A program made the position numbers and the translations under genes. Shown piece by piece: positions 26,779-36,628 of a stretch of DNA of 64,000 nt. The notes beneath the pieces are model-generated. The model worked only from the letters and a program-made list of their open reading frames with translations, was not told the origin of the DNA and made no database searches. The DNA is from Puniceibacterium sediminis (lineage in GTDB: Bacteria > Pseudomonadota > Alphaproteobacteria > Rhodobacterales > Rhodobacteraceae): positions 1-64,000 of the forward strand of contig NZ_FZNN01000019.1 in assembly GCF_900188035.1 (NCBI RefSeq), read 5' to 3'. Position 1 is the stretch's first letter; the number at the start of each line of letters is the position of its first letter.

Positions 26779-27804
26779 TTATTTGGTCAGTTCGGTCCAG
26801 ATCTGCGAATAGATCTTCTGCACCTCGGGCGGGCAGCTCTTCGAGATATAGCCGGCCGCTTGCAAACCTTCCGGGATATTGATCTCAGGCGCAACGGCCA
26901 TGACCTCATCCATGAACGCCTCAGATCCTTTGATACCATTCGCGTAACGGGCAAAGTTCGACAGCATCGCGGCGTTTTCGGGGTCCATCATGAAGTTCAG
27001 GAACAGCTTGGCATTGTCGACGTTCTGCGCGTCCGAAGTGATCCCGGCATTGTCCATCCAGATCGAATAGCCAGTCTGCGGATAGCCGAATTTCACATCT
27101 TCGTTCTGCAGCCGCGCGCGCATCGACGCGCCGTTCCAGTTGACGCTTGCAGCGATATCTTCGTTCGCAAGGCGTTCGATGTTGCCATAGGCCATCGATA
27201 GCCAAAAAGGCTTGGCCTCGACCAGCTTGTCGCGAACCTTGACCAGAACGTCCTTGTCACCGGTGCACTGCTCACCGCCCATGTAGTGAACCGCGAGGTT
27301 CATAACATCAATCATCTCGGGGATGACGTTGATCTTGCCCTTCAGCTCTTCGGGCGGATCAAAGACAACCGCGGCGGTGTCGATATCACCGTCATAGACC
27401 CCGGTATTGACGCTGACGCCAACGGTGCCCCACTGCCACGGCACGGTGTATTCACGGCCCTTATCGAATTCGACATCGACCCAGCGCGGATCGACATTTT
27501 TGAAGTTCTCAAGCTCGTTCGGGTTGGATTTCATCAGCACGCCTTCGGCGATGAAAATCGGCACGTAGGACCCGGACGGCACCACGATGTCGAAACCACT
27601 GCCGCCGGCCTTGAGCTTGGCCAGCGCGGTGTCGTTGGAATCGTAGTCGGTGATCGTCACCTTGACGTCGAATTCCTTTTCGAACTTTTCGATCATCTCG
27701 GGGCTGGTGTAGTTGCCCCAGTTGTAGATGTTGAGCTGCCCTTCGGCATGGGCCGCACCTGCAATGAGGGCGGCGAGACTGGTCAGTAGGACCGTGCGTT
27801 TCAT
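26779..27804 (-). CDS. Periplasmic polyamine-type binding protein (PotD/PotF-like)
   Basis: The 341-aa protein has a signal peptide (MKRTVLLTSLAALIAGAAHA) and begins the mature part with GQLNIYNWGNYTSPEMIEKF, the hallmark N-terminus of PotD/PotF. DYDSNDTALAKLKAGGSGFDIVVPSGSY follows, also typical. The start at 27804 is supported by GGGAGAAG and the signal peptide. It serves the permeases and ATPase encoded upstream and resembles true spermidine/putrescine binders more closely than the protein at 8626. Confidence 0.9.
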   Translation of the reverse strand: MKRTVLLTSLAALIAGAAHAEGQLNIYNWGNYTSPEMIEKFEKEFDVKVTITDYDSNDTALAKLKAGGSGFDIVVPSGSYVPIFIAEGVLMKSNPNELENFKNVDPRWVDVEFDKGREYTVPWQWGTVGVSVNTGVYDGDIDTAAVVFDPPEELKGKINVIPEMIDVMNLAVHYMGGEQCTGDKDVLVKVRDKLVEAKPFWLSMAYGNIERLANEDIAASVNWNGASMRARLQNEDVKFGYPQTGYSIWMDNAGITSDAQNVDNAKLFLNFMMDPENAAMLSNFARYANGIKGSEAFMDEVMAVAPEINIPEGLQAAGYISKSCPPEVQKIYSQIWTELTK

Positions 27805-27851
27805 GTGACTTCTCCCAGTTGGTGTGCCCCGTCGGGGCGGATTATGCCGGA

Positions 27852-28652
27852 TCATTTACGCGTCCGGCTGAAAAAGAACATTGCGGTGACAAGCAGGATG
27901 GACAAGGCCAGCAGCGCGGTCGAAATGGCGTTGATTTCGGGCGTGATGTTCCGCCTGAGTTGCCCCAGCATATAGGTGGGCAGTGTATCCTGTCCTGCGG
28001 ATTTGACGAACTCGGTGATCACCACATCGTCAAGCGAGATCACGAAGGACAGCATTCCACCGGCGAGGATTCCGGGCCAAAGCTGCGGCAGGGTGATGTA
28101 GCGGAACACCTTGACCGGCGTGCCGTACAGATCCGCCCCGGCCTGTTCGAGGCTGAGATCCATGCCCTGCAAACGCGCCCGGATCGGCATGTATGCAAAG
28201 GGAATGCAGAATGCCGTATGCGCAACAATCAGATACCACAGCCCGGTATACCCCGTCGCCACCTTGAGCATGGCGAAGAAGATCAGCAGCGATACCGCGG
28301 TCACGATCTCGGGCACCATCAGCGGCTGGTTGATCATCGCAAAGGCAACGGTCTGTCCCCGCCAAGGGCGTGTCCGCGTGGTCGCAAGTGCGGCCAGAAC
28401 GGCGGCTGATGTCGCCAGAAGCGCGGCCGTGGTGGCGATGGTGATCGACCGGATGGTGGCCGCCTGGATCTGATCATTCTGCCAGGCAGATGCGTACCAG
28501 CGCAGCGACAGCCCTTCCCAGTGGGAAATGGATTCCCCCGCATTGAACGAATAGGCCACCAGCAGGATGATCGGCAGGTAAAGCATCACGAAACACAGCA
28601 TCGCGATGGTGCTAAATCCGGGCTGCCGTCTGACATCAAAGGATTTAGCCAT
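27852..28652 (-). CDS. ABC permease, polyamine type (PotI/PotC-like)
   Basis: The 266-aa membrane protein has about six helices and an EAA loop around residues 155-175 (LEQAGADLYGTPVKVF). I choose ATG 28652 because GAGGAGAG precedes it; the longer frame begins inside the upstream gene. It overlaps the preceding permease gene by 8 nt. Confidence 0.87.
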   Translation of the reverse strand: MAKSFDVRRQPGFSTIAMLCFVMLYLPIILLVAYSFNAGESISHWEGLSLRWYASAWQNDQIQAATIRSITIATTAALLATSAAVLAALATTRTRPWRGQTVAFAMINQPLMVPEIVTAVSLLIFFAMLKVATGYTGLWYLIVAHTAFCIPFAYMPIRARLQGMDLSLEQAGADLYGTPVKVFRYITLPQLWPGILAGGMLSFVISLDDVVITEFVKSAGQDTLPTYMLGQLRRNITPEINAISTALLALSILLVTAMFFFSRTRK

Positions 28653-29529
28653 GTGCGCTCTCCTCATTGCCTGCGGCGCGAACATAGAAGATCAGCGCGA
28701 CCATCACGATTACCAGCAGGGTAAGAGACAGCGCAGCCCCCAGCGGCCAGTTTCGCAATTGGCCAAACTGAAGCTCGATCAGATTGCCCAGCATCAACTG
28801 TTTGCCCCCACCCAGAACGCGCGGTGTCACATAGGCGCCAAGGCAGGGCACAAAGACCAGAATAGAACCAGCCACGACGCCGGGCTTCACCAGCGGAAAG
28901 ATCACCCGCCGCAATACCTGCCAGCGGGTGGCGTAAAGGTCATAGCCCGCCTCCACCAGACTGAAATCAATCCGCTCCATCGAGGCATAGATCGGCAGGA
29001 TCATCAGCGGCAGATAGACGTAGGTCATCCCCACCAGCAGCGAAAATTCAGTATACAGCATCTGCACCGGCTGCGTTACCAGCCCCATGGCGATCAGGAC
29101 GGTGTTGATCGTGCCCTCGTTGCGGATCAGCTCCATGATCGCAAAAGTGCGGATCAGAAGGTTGGTCCAGAATGGGATCATGATCAGCAGCATCCAGACA
29201 TCCCGGCTGCCCCGCGGGCGTGTCGCGATGAAATAGGCGGTGGGAAAGCCGATGATCAGGGACAGAAAGGCCGTCATCAGGGACAGTTTGATGGACCGCC
29301 AGAACACCATCAGATGCGCATCGGCCCAGCTCAGCTCTTCGGTGAAAAAGTCACGCTCGGCCAGCACGCCAAACCATGCATCGGTCGAAAAGTCCCAGAT
29401 CACGCCGCCATAGTCGCCCGGCGTCAGAAAGGAATAGATCAGCACTATCACAAGCGGCCCTGCCGCGGCGAACAGCAGGATCACCATTGCAGGGGCAAGA
29501 AGGGCGGCGCGGGTGCGTATGGGGCTCAT
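28645..29529 (-). CDS. ABC permease, polyamine type (PotH/PotB-like)
   Basis: The 294-aa membrane protein has about six helices, a long periplasmic segment after the first helix and the EAA loop LVEAGYDLYATRWQVLRRVIF near residues 180-200. It lies 4 bp after the ATPase gene in a four-gene importer unit. Confidence 0.87.
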   Translation of the reverse strand: MSPIRTRAALLAPAMVILLFAAAGPLVIVLIYSFLTPGDYGGVIWDFSTDAWFGVLAERDFFTEELSWADAHLMVFWRSIKLSLMTAFLSLIIGFPTAYFIATRPRGSRDVWMLLIMIPFWTNLLIRTFAIMELIRNEGTINTVLIAMGLVTQPVQMLYTEFSLLVGMTYVYLPLMILPIYASMERIDFSLVEAGYDLYATRWQVLRRVIFPLVKPGVVAGSILVFVPCLGAYVTPRVLGGGKQLMLGNLIELQFGQLRNWPLGAALSLTLLVIVMVALIFYVRAAGNEESAHG

Positions 29530-29533
29530 TGGC

Positions 29534-30610
29534 TCAATCCTTCAGCACCTGACCGGCCGAAGCCGCCAGCGCGACCCCTACCCTATCGCCTTGCTGCATC
29601 ATGCGCATCTCATCAGGGGTGTTCTGAAGGCGCAAAACGAACCGCGTACCAAAGCCATCCAACAGAATGTGGTAATGCGTGTCGGTGCCGAAATAGACGA
29701 TTTCATCCAGCACACCAGTCAGCTGACCCGCGTCCGGCGCGACAAGGCGCGCATGTTCGGGACGGATGGCCAGAGTGACCGTTCCGCTGGTCTTGTCGAT
29801 CTGGCCGGCGCGTGCCGTCACTTCGACCCCCTGTGCCAGCCTCAGCTGTGCACTGTCGCCGGTCCGCGCGATCATCTCGGCAGGCAGGAAATTGGTATCC
29901 CCGATGAAATCCGCGACAAAGCGATCAGCCGGCTGGTCATAAATTTCGCGCGGCCCGCCGATCTGGCGGATGCGACCGGCGCTCATCACCGCGATCCGGT
30001 CGGACATGGTCAGCGCTTCTTCCTGATCATGGGTGACAAAGACAAAGGTGATCCCGGTGTCGGACTGCAGCCGCTTGAGTTCGAGCTGCATTTCCTTGCG
30101 CAGCTTGAAGTCGAGCGCCGACAGCGGTTCGTCCAGCAGCAGAACCTTGGGGCGCGGCGCCAGCGCACGGGCCAATGCGACACGCTGCTGCTGACCGCCC
30201 GAAATCTCGGATGTCTTGCGGTCGGCAAGATCCGTCATACGGACCAGCTTCAGCATCTCTGTTACCGTCGCCGCGACTTCGGATTTGGATCGGCCCAGCA
30301 TGTTCAGCCCGAACCCGACATTTTCCGCCACGCTCATATGTGGGAACAGGGCGTAGGATTGGAAGACGGTGTTGACCGGCCTGCGATACGGCGGCTTGTC
30401 CGACAGGTCCTGCCCATCCAGCAGGATCTGTCCGCTGGTCGGTCCCTCAAACCCTGCGATCATCCGCAGAAGCGTGGTCTTGCCGCACCCGGACGGGCCT
30501 AGCAAAGTGAAAAATTCGTTTTCCCGGATATTGACCGAGACCCGGTCGAGGGCCCGGAAGGCGCTGTCACCCGCACCGAATAGTTTGCTGACGTTGTCGA
30601 TTTCGATCAT
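29534..30610 (-). CDS. ABC transporter ATPase, polyamine type (PotG/PotA-like)
   Basis: The 358-aa ATPase has Walker [10 protein letters not shown] (about residues 38-46), signature ISGGQQQR, Walker [13 protein letters not shown] and the switch [13 protein letters not shown]-type C-terminal domain covers about residues 270-358. It is the first gene of the second polyamine-type importer (ATPase, two permeases, binding protein, amidohydrolase), with a 421-bp AT-rich upstream region. Confidence 0.9.
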   Translation of the reverse strand: MIEIDNVSKLFGAGDSAFRALDRVSVNIRENEFFTLLGPSGCGKTTLLRMIAGFEGPTSGQILLDGQDLSDKPPYRRPVNTVFQSYALFPHMSVAENVGFGLNMLGRSKSEVAATVTEMLKLVRMTDLADRKTSEISGGQQQRVALARALAPRPKVLLLDEPLSALDFKLRKEMQLELKRLQSDTGITFVFVTHDQEEALTMSDRIAVMSAGRIRQIGGPREIYDQPADRFVADFIGDTNFLPAEMIARTGDSAQLRLAQGVEVTARAGQIDKTSGTVTLAIRPEHARLVAPDAGQLTGVLDEIVYFGTDTHYHILLDGFGTRFVLRLQNTPDEMRMMQQGDRVGVALAASAGQVLKD

Positions 30611-31031
30611 GCATCTCGTCTTTCAAAGAATAATTTGATCAAATCATTTAGAACCGCCTCATGGCAAGGGGGATGTTACAGTTAATGTGTGACAGGATTG
30701 GCTTCTGCGATTTTTCAGGCGGACGCTTTCGGTGCCACTTTTTCGATATTTTTATAATATATTTCAGTTGGTTAAATTGCCTGAGTCCGGCAACGCACCC
30801 CGCCATATTCGTTAACAATCCGCACAGGGGGCGTATTTATCCATACTGCCTAAAATAGTCGCGCTGACCCTGCATTGGGGTAACGGTGCCGGGACGGACG
30901 CTCTTCCTGTCCGGGCAAGGCAGGACAACTGGTCGCCCGCATAAGGCCACCCATCCGCCCTGACCGGAGGCGTCGTTGCCGACAATGGCGACCACGTCTG
31001 TAGTTGCTCCGGCGTCCCTGGATCGCTACCA
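30611..31031. other. Divergent intergenic region, AT-rich core
   Basis: The 421 bp between the second ABC operon and the MFS gene contain an AT-rich stretch (about 30710-30790) suited to the promoters. I found no convincing ORF, RNA gene or palindromic operator. Confidence 0.45.
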
Positions 31032-32747
31032 ATGAAAGGGTTAGCCCCGGCCAACGGCGTCGGCAGGCCGACGGGCCGTGACCAGTGGAGAGCAATCCTG
31101 AAAGAGCCGTCTGTTTCCCCGTTTTCCATTCCGATTTTCCGGGCGATCTGGCTATCCTCCATGTCCTCGAACTTTGGCGGATTGGTGCAGGCGGTGGGCG
31201 CGTCCTGGCTTATGACATCGCTGTCGGATTCGCCGCAGCATGTCGCGCTGGTCCAGGCCTCGACTGCGCTTCCGATCATGCTGTTCTCGCTCATGGCGGG
31301 GGCCATCGCCGACAATCTTGACCGCCGGATCGTGATGCTTTGCGCGCAATTCTACATGGTCGCCATCTCTGTTCTGCTTGCCTGGTTTGCCTGGAACGAC
31401 TGGCTGTCGCCCTGGGGTCTGCTGGCCTTTACCTTTGCAATTGGCTGCGGAACCGCGCTCAACAACCCGGCCTGGCAGGCATCCGTGGGCGATATGGTGC
31501 CGCGCTCGGCCTTGCCCGGCGCGGTAGCGCTCAATTCGATGGGATTCAACATCGCCCGTTCGGTTGGCCCGGCCATCGGCGGCGCCATCGTCGCGGCGGC
31601 CGGAGCTGCGGGCGCGTTTTTGACCAACGCCGTAAGTTATATCGGCCTGATTGCCGTCCTGCTGCGCTGGCAACCCGAGTCAAAGCCACGCGCCCTGCCA
31701 CGCGAACGGATCGGCACCGCCATGGCAGCCGGACTGCGGTATGTCGCCATGTCCCCGAACATCCGCACTGTCCTTACGCGCAGCTGTGTCTTTGGGGCCG
31801 CAGCGGCGGCGATACCTGCCCTTATGCCGATCGTCGCCCGCCACCTGATTGCAGGCGGTCCGCTGACCTATGGCATCCTGCTGGGGGCCTTCGGCGTCGG
31901 GGCCGTCGCTGGCGCGCTGTCCAGCGGCCGCATCAGATCACGACTGACAAACGAAAACATCGTGCGGCTGGCCTCTGTTGCGCTGGTGCTGGGTGGCATC
32001 GGCACGGGCCTGAGCCGGACCATGCTGCTGACCGTGCCCGCGCTGATGATTGCCGGGTCAGGCTGGGTACTGGCTCTTTCGACCTTCAACGTCACGGTAC
32101 AGTTATCCACCCCGCGCTGGGTCGTCGGGCGTGCCTTGTCACTGTATCAGATGGCGACCTTCGGGGGCATGGCCGCCGGTGCCTGGGGCTTTGGCTTCAT
32201 CGCTGAAAACATGGGGGTCGAGACGGCGCTGCTCTGCGCCGCAGCGCTGCAGGCTGCCGGAGGCCTGTTTGGCCTTTTGCTGCCCCTGCCCCTTAGCGGC
32301 GAAGAGGACCTTGAACCGCTGAACCGATTCAAGGAACCCGCGACCGCCGTGCCGATCCATGCCCGTTCTGGCCCCATCGTCATCACGATCGAACATCGCG
32401 TCGCCGAAAAAAACATCCGCGCCTTTCTGGCCGCGATGAATGAACGGCGGCGGATTTGTCGCCGGGACGGCGCGCGCCGCTGGACCCTGCTGCGCGATCT
32501 GGCGGAACCGGACCTGTGGATCGAGCGCTACCACATGGCCACATGGCTTGAATACGTGCGCGACACGCAGCGCCGCACCCATGCCGATCTGGAAAATTTC
32601 GATCGGATCCGGGCCCTGCATATCGACAACCACGAAACACGCGTTCACCGGCTGATCGAACGCCCCGTTGGCTCGGCCTCGGCCGATCATGTTCCGGGCG
32701 GTCGTGAAGTCGGTGATCCGATGACCGACCCGACGCGCGCGAACTGA
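31032..32747 (+). CDS. MFS transporter (MFS_3/enterobactin-exporter type) with C-terminal soluble domain
   Basis: The 571-aa protein has an N-terminal MFS body of about 10-12 helices (residues 30-420), with the loop motif GAIADNLDRRIVM. A C-terminal soluble region of about 130 residues (ITIEHRVAEKNIRAFLAAMNE onward, with WIERYHMATWLEYVRDTQRRT) resembles the ferredoxin-like tail of this MFS subgroup. It probably exports a small organic compound; the substrate is unknown. The start at 31032 has a poor ribosome site and could be further in. Confidence 0.75.
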   Translation: MKGLAPANGVGRPTGRDQWRAILKEPSVSPFSIPIFRAIWLSSMSSNFGGLVQAVGASWLMTSLSDSPQHVALVQASTALPIMLFSLMAGAIADNLDRRIVMLCAQFYMVAISVLLAWFAWNDWLSPWGLLAFTFAIGCGTALNNPAWQASVGDMVPRSALPGAVALNSMGFNIARSVGPAIGGAIVAAAGAAGAFLTNAVSYIGLIAVLLRWQPESKPRALPRERIGTAMAAGLRYVAMSPNIRTVLTRSCVFGAAAAAIPALMPIVARHLIAGGPLTYGILLGAFGVGAVAGALSSGRIRSRLTNENIVRLASVALVLGGIGTGLSRTMLLTVPALMIAGSGWVLALSTFNVTVQLSTPRWVVGRALSLYQMATFGGMAAGAWGFGFIAENMGVETALLCAAALQAAGGLFGLLLPLPLSGEEDLEPLNRFKEPATAVPIHARSGPIVITIEHRVAEKNIRAFLAAMNERRRICRRDGARRWTLLRDLAEPDLWIERYHMATWLEYVRDTQRRTHADLENFDRIRALHIDNHETRVHRLIERPVGSASADHVPGGREVGDPMTDPTRAN

Positions 32748-32878
32748 TCTGCCAGCCAAATCACCGGCACCCTGCATTTTGTCGCTAACGGTATCCGTCT
32801 GGACGCTTGTCCCCTACTAGGCCGATTCTGCCGGGCGTAACACTGTCCGCGAACCCTCCGACCTCACAGAGATTCCCC

Positions 32879-33763
32879 ATGTCAAAATACTGCCTGACGG
32901 TGACTTGCCCTTCGACCCGCGGAATCGTGGCGATGATTTCCACTTACCTTGCCGCCAATGGCTGCAACATCACCGACAGTTCGCAATTCGACGATCTGGC
33001 GACGGGCCGGTTCTTCATGCGGATGAGCTTTGTGCCCGAAACCGGCGTCACCCTTGAGGCGCTGAATGACGGGCTGATCGATGCCGCCAAGCCGTTCGGC
33101 ATGACCTACGGCTTCCATGACGAACGTCGCAAGGAAAAGGTCGTCGTGATGGTGTCGCGCTTTGGCCATTGCCTGAATGATCTGCTGTACCGTTCACGTA
33201 TCGGCGCGCTTCCGATCGAGATCGTTGGCGTTATTTCCAACCATATGGATTACCAGAAGGTCGTGGTGAACCAGGATATCCCGTTCCACTGCATCAAGGT
33301 CACCAAGGAAAACAAACCTCAGGCCGAGGCGCAGATCCTTTCCGTTGTCGAAGATACCGGGGCCGAGTTGATCGTTCTGGCGCGCTACATGCAGATCCTT
33401 TCGGACGCCATGTGCCGCAAGATGTCTGGCCGGATCATCAACATCCACCATTCTTTCCTGCCGTCGTTCAAGGGGGCAAACCCCTACAAACAGGCGCATG
33501 AGCGCGGCGTGAAGCTGATCGGCGCGACCTCGCACTATGTCACGTCTGATCTGGACGAAGGCCCGATCATCGAACAGGATACCGTGCGCGTCACACACGC
33601 CCAAAGCCCCGAGGATTATGTCTCTCTTGGGCGCGATGTTGAGGCGCAGGTGCTGTCGCGTGCGGTGCACGCCCATGTGCACAAACGGGTTTTCCTGAAC
33701 GGCGACAAGACCGTGGTGTTCCCCGCCGCCGCCGGGGCCTTTGCCTCCGAACGTATGGGCTGA
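32879..33763 (+). CDS. purU: Formyltetrahydrofolate deformylase PurU
   Basis: The 294-aa enzyme hydrolyses 10-formyl-THF to formate and THF, balancing one-carbon pools. An N-terminal ACT domain (CLTVTCPSTRGIVAMIS) precedes the formyltransferase fold. The catalytic set is seen in IINIHHSFLPSFKGANPY (Asn, His) and SDLDEGPIIEQD (Asp). The start at 32879 matches the family N-terminus; the frame extends 24 codons upstream. Several roseobacters carry multiple purU genes linked to one-carbon or methylamine use, but nothing of that kind is adjacent here. Confidence 0.92.
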   Translation: MSKYCLTVTCPSTRGIVAMISTYLAANGCNITDSSQFDDLATGRFFMRMSFVPETGVTLEALNDGLIDAAKPFGMTYGFHDERRKEKVVVMVSRFGHCLNDLLYRSRIGALPIEIVGVISNHMDYQKVVVNQDIPFHCIKVTKENKPQAEAQILSVVEDTGAELIVLARYMQILSDAMCRKMSGRIINIHHSFLPSFKGANPYKQAHERGVKLIGATSHYVTSDLDEGPIIEQDTVRVTHAQSPEDYVSLGRDVEAQVLSRAVHAHVHKRVFLNGDKTVVFPAAAGAFASERMG

Positions 33764-34008
33764 ATCCCTGCGCCGCAGTCTACATCGGTTTTTTCGGCCA
33801 AACTGCGGGTAAAGGCAAGAAAGTTCTGGTCCTGTGCGGGTGCCTTCCCCGCCGCCCAGCCACGCCATTCCCCTTCGACAAAATAGATATCGAAGCCGGG
33901 AAAGCGCAGTCGCGCGATCTCATACAGCTCGGTTCGCTGCGCCTGCTCCTTGGCATCAAGCCAGACGGGCCGGGCAACCGGGGGCGCGGTCTCTGTTTCT
34001 CCCTTCAT
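33616..34008 (-). CDS. Unrecognised small protein, 3' end overlapping purU antisense
   Basis: An ORF of 130 codons starts at ATG 34008 behind GAAAGG. The first 75 residues look like real protein (ELYEIARLRFPGFDIYFVEGEWRGW). The rest runs 148 nt into purU on the opposite strand, which is unusual. Another minus frame stops at 33780 just outside purU, so a single indel near 33800 may have extended the protein. I do not recognise the family and would treat the C-terminal half as doubtful. Confidence 0.4.
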   Translation of the reverse strand: MKGETETAPPVARPVWLDAKEQAQRTELYEIARLRFPGFDIYFVEGEWRGWAAGKAPAQDQNFLAFTRSLAEKTDVDCGAGIQPIRSEAKAPAAAGNTTVLSPFRKTRLCTWACTARDSTCASTSRPRET

Positions 34009-34590
34009 CCGAACCTTTCGGTCGCACTTGGGAAGGCCAATCTGGCGCTCCGCCGCCGCCCCTGCTCCCGTATCTTTGCGCCATCGAGCTGATCCATGTG
34101 CATCACGTTCCGCCCAGTGTTGAGGGGGCACAATTCGACGATGTAGCCAGACAGCGCAGAGATTCAGCTGGCTACAACCGACGCAAGAGCGACCTCGACG
34201 CAGACCAAATCGGACACGCTGGGCTACGCCCCGAGCACCGCGTTTCTATCCCTGTCGTCCATGGATGCCGTAGTTCTCCATACATCAGTTCATAGCATCG
34301 ATGACTGCGACGTTCTTGTGCCGAAACAAGAGTGTAAGGCCGTCCTTGGCGATCCGCATGCCGACAGAAAAGTTCTTGCTGTATGCAGAACTGTCGCTCA
34401 AATCTAATTTCTATTTTTACACAGCCCGCAAGGGAGCCTGGAAGCTGCAGGGTGTCAGATTGGTCTTCTGGACCTATAAGATTTGAAGTGTGGAGAAGTC
34501 GGGTTCGCAAGATTTGCGAGTAGACACGCCAACGTCTTCTGCAATGTCGTCAGGAACGGGCCTAAACGGCCCGCTCCATTTGTCGGAAGA
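34009..34590. other. 582-bp gene-poor stretch between the small ORF and phoD
   Basis: Open frames here (for example 34172-34510 minus) have no recognisable motif and look like noise. A stem CGGGCC/GGCCCG (34557-34573, loop TAAAC) lies 18 bp past the phoD stop and may end its transcript. It could be a decayed gene. Confidence 0.4.
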
Positions 34591-36147
34591 TCAGAACGTT
34601 GTGCCCTCGGGGTCAAGCGTGATTGACCAGAGTTCGGTGTTCGCCCGATCCATCAGCCGCACTTTCATCTGCTGCGTCGCGCCATCCACATCCACCAGAC
34701 CAAAGAACTGAAGTCCGGCTGACGGCGGCAGGTTGGCCTGACCAGCTTCGGGCGCCTTCACGTATTTCACTTCGGGACCGAAGGTCATGTCGAGGGCGTT
34801 GGGTCCGAAGCTGCCTGCGTGCAGCGGGCCAGAGACGAATTCCCAGAACGGAGCAAAATCCTGGAACTGCGCCTTGTTCGGATCATAGTAATGTGCGGCC
34901 GTGTAATGCACATCTGCGGTGAACCAGACGGTGTTCTTGATGTCCGCCGATTTGATGAAACGCAGCAGATCCGCGATTTCCAACTCGCGACCCTTGGCAG
35001 CACCATCATCGGCATTGGCCACAGCCTCGAACAATGTGTCGCCGTCACGCACGACCAGACCCAGCGGCATGTCAGAAGCGATCACTTTCCATGTGGCCTT
35101 CGAATTGGCCAGCTCGCGCTTGAGCCATTCGATCTGTTGGGTGCCGAGGAAACGGGTGGCATCGGACGCTTCGGTCTGGAGGTTCTCTGTGTTGGGGCCA
35201 CGGTACGAACGCATGTCGAGGAAGAAGATGTCGACCATCGGCCCATAGGCCATCTTGCGGTAGACACGACCCGGCTCGGCAGGGGTATAGCTGATCGGCG
35301 TCATTTCGTGGAACGCTTGCGCGGCACGCGAGGCCAGCACATGAACCGACTTTTCGGTGTACCGGTCGTCAGCTGTCAGATCCTTGCTGTCGGACCAGTT
35401 GTTGATGACCTCATGATCGTCCCATTGGTAGAAGGTCGGCACCATGGCGTTCATCGCGCGGACGTGTTCGTCCATCATGTTGTATTTCCACTGGCCACGA
35501 TATTCGTCCAATGTTTCGGCCACTTTGCGCTTTTCTTCGATCAGCACAGTGTTCTTCCACTTTGTGCCGTCGGCAAGGTCGACTTCGTCCTGCATGGCGC
35601 CATCAGCATAGATGGTGTCGCCTGAATGCAGGAAAAAGTCAGGCTCGTGCTGGGCCATCGTGGCATAGGTCGCCATGCCCTGATCGTCGATACCCCAGCC
35701 CTGACCCGCGGTGTCACCGGACCACGCAAAGCGAACCGAACGGCGCCCGGCAGGCGCCGTGCGGAATCGCCCGACAAGCGGCTCGGACGTGGTGTTGAGA
35801 TCGGAAAGATCCGCAGCTGTAAACCGGTAAAAAATGTCCTGATCAGAGGGCAGACCTTCGACCAGACGCTTGACCGCAAAATCCGACCCGGGCAGCGCGT
35901 CGAGCGTTGTCAGGTGACGTGAATTGGCAAAGCTTTCGGTTGTCGACACTTCCATCATCACCCGCGCCGGGCGGTCTGTGCGTGTCCAGATCATGCCCGA
36001 AGACGTGTCGACATCGCCGGACTGGACGCCATGTGTGAAGACAGGACGCTGCGCGGCCTTGCTGAGGCTTGGCATGGCGAGCGTTGCGGCAAAAGCGGTG
36101 CCGCTTGCCAGTACGGCACGGCGAGTCGGTCTGAGAAGCTTGGTCAT
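34591..36147 (-). CDS. phoD: PhoD-type alkaline phosphatase/phosphodiesterase
   Basis: The 518-aa exported enzyme has a twin-arginine signal (TRRAVLASGTAFAATLAM, residues 8-25). A PhoD N-terminal domain is followed by the metallophosphatase core: FAWSGDTAGQGW, FFLHSGDTIYADG, YQWDDHEVINNW and VWFTADVHYTAAH. It releases phosphate from organic esters using Ca/Fe. ATG 36147 fits the signal peptide and AAGGGA; the frame runs on to 36300. It is usually Pho-regulated, but I see no clear Pho box. Confidence 0.92.
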   Translation of the reverse strand: MTKLLRPTRRAVLASGTAFAATLAMPSLSKAAQRPVFTHGVQSGDVDTSSGMIWTRTDRPARVMMEVSTTESFANSRHLTTLDALPGSDFAVKRLVEGLPSDQDIFYRFTAADLSDLNTTSEPLVGRFRTAPAGRRSVRFAWSGDTAGQGWGIDDQGMATYATMAQHEPDFFLHSGDTIYADGAMQDEVDLADGTKWKNTVLIEEKRKVAETLDEYRGQWKYNMMDEHVRAMNAMVPTFYQWDDHEVINNWSDSKDLTADDRYTEKSVHVLASRAAQAFHEMTPISYTPAEPGRVYRKMAYGPMVDIFFLDMRSYRGPNTENLQTEASDATRFLGTQQIEWLKRELANSKATWKVIASDMPLGLVVRDGDTLFEAVANADDGAAKGRELEIADLLRFIKSADIKNTVWFTADVHYTAAHYYDPNKAQFQDFAPFWEFVSGPLHAGSFGPNALDMTFGPEVKYVKAPEAGQANLPPSAGLQFFGLVDVDGATQQMKVRLMDRANTELWSITLDPEGTTF

Positions 36148-36475
36148 GATGGTGTCCCTTGCATGTCGTGTTGGCTCCGACGGCCAACTGCCGGGACTTC
36201 TCGGTCGCGTGCGTAACCCCTGCGCGACAGGTTCATGATGTTTTGGAAACGATGACGTTACAAAGAAATCATTGCCCGCCCGACACTGAGAGATCAGCAC
36301 GCTGGCAGACCGGGAACCTACCCAAATTGCACCGACCTAAAATGCTGGTGTCGCGTGATAAATCAAGTTGACTATTTTTGTCAGGTTTGTATTTATTGAA
36401 TGGTCAGGCACGACAAACCTTCCAAGCCACCTCTTCCCTTGGGCAGCCAGGACCAAAACCAACCGGAGGTGACAA
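36148..36475. other. Divergent intergenic region between phoD and the hemP unit
   Basis: The 328 bp hold the iron-rhodo-type box at 36369-36383 and otherwise no supported gene. Confidence 0.5.
36369..36383. promoter_or_regulatory. Iron-rhodo/RirA-type box upstream of the hemP unit
   Basis: TGAC-TATTTTT-GTCA matches the TGA-N9-TCA form of the iron-rhodo box. It lies 92 bp upstream of the small ORF that precedes hemP. The hmuR promoter at 43698 has a related but imperfect AGTTGAC-N4-TTT block, which suggests shared iron control. Confidence 0.55.
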
Positions 36476-36628
36476 ATGGATAGACCTGTACGAACTTACC
36501 CTGCGCCCCTGTCGGCGCGAGAACCCGCACTGTGCTGGCGTGAAATACTTCAGACAGCACTCGGCGGCATCTTCCCGTCGGACACTCAACTGGAATCCTT
36601 TATTGACCGATATGAGAGAATGCCATGA
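36476..36628 (+). CDS. 50-aa small protein coupled to hemP
   Basis: A short ORF begins at ATG 36476 behind a near-perfect GGAGGTGA site. It encodes a soluble, mixed-charge peptide (starts MDRPVRTYPAPLSARE, ends LESFIDRYERMP). Its TGA overlaps the hemP ATG (ATGA), and hemP overlaps the next ORF the same way, so three small genes are chained. It follows the iron-type box. I know no family for it; a leader peptide or a heme-regulation protein are both possible. Confidence 0.65.
   Translation: MDRPVRTYPAPLSAREPALCWREILQTALGGIFPSDTQLESFIDRYERMP

Noticed and set aside
34172-34510. 112-codon minus ORF
   Set aside because: No motif, no ribosome site, low-complexity basic composition typical of a random frame.
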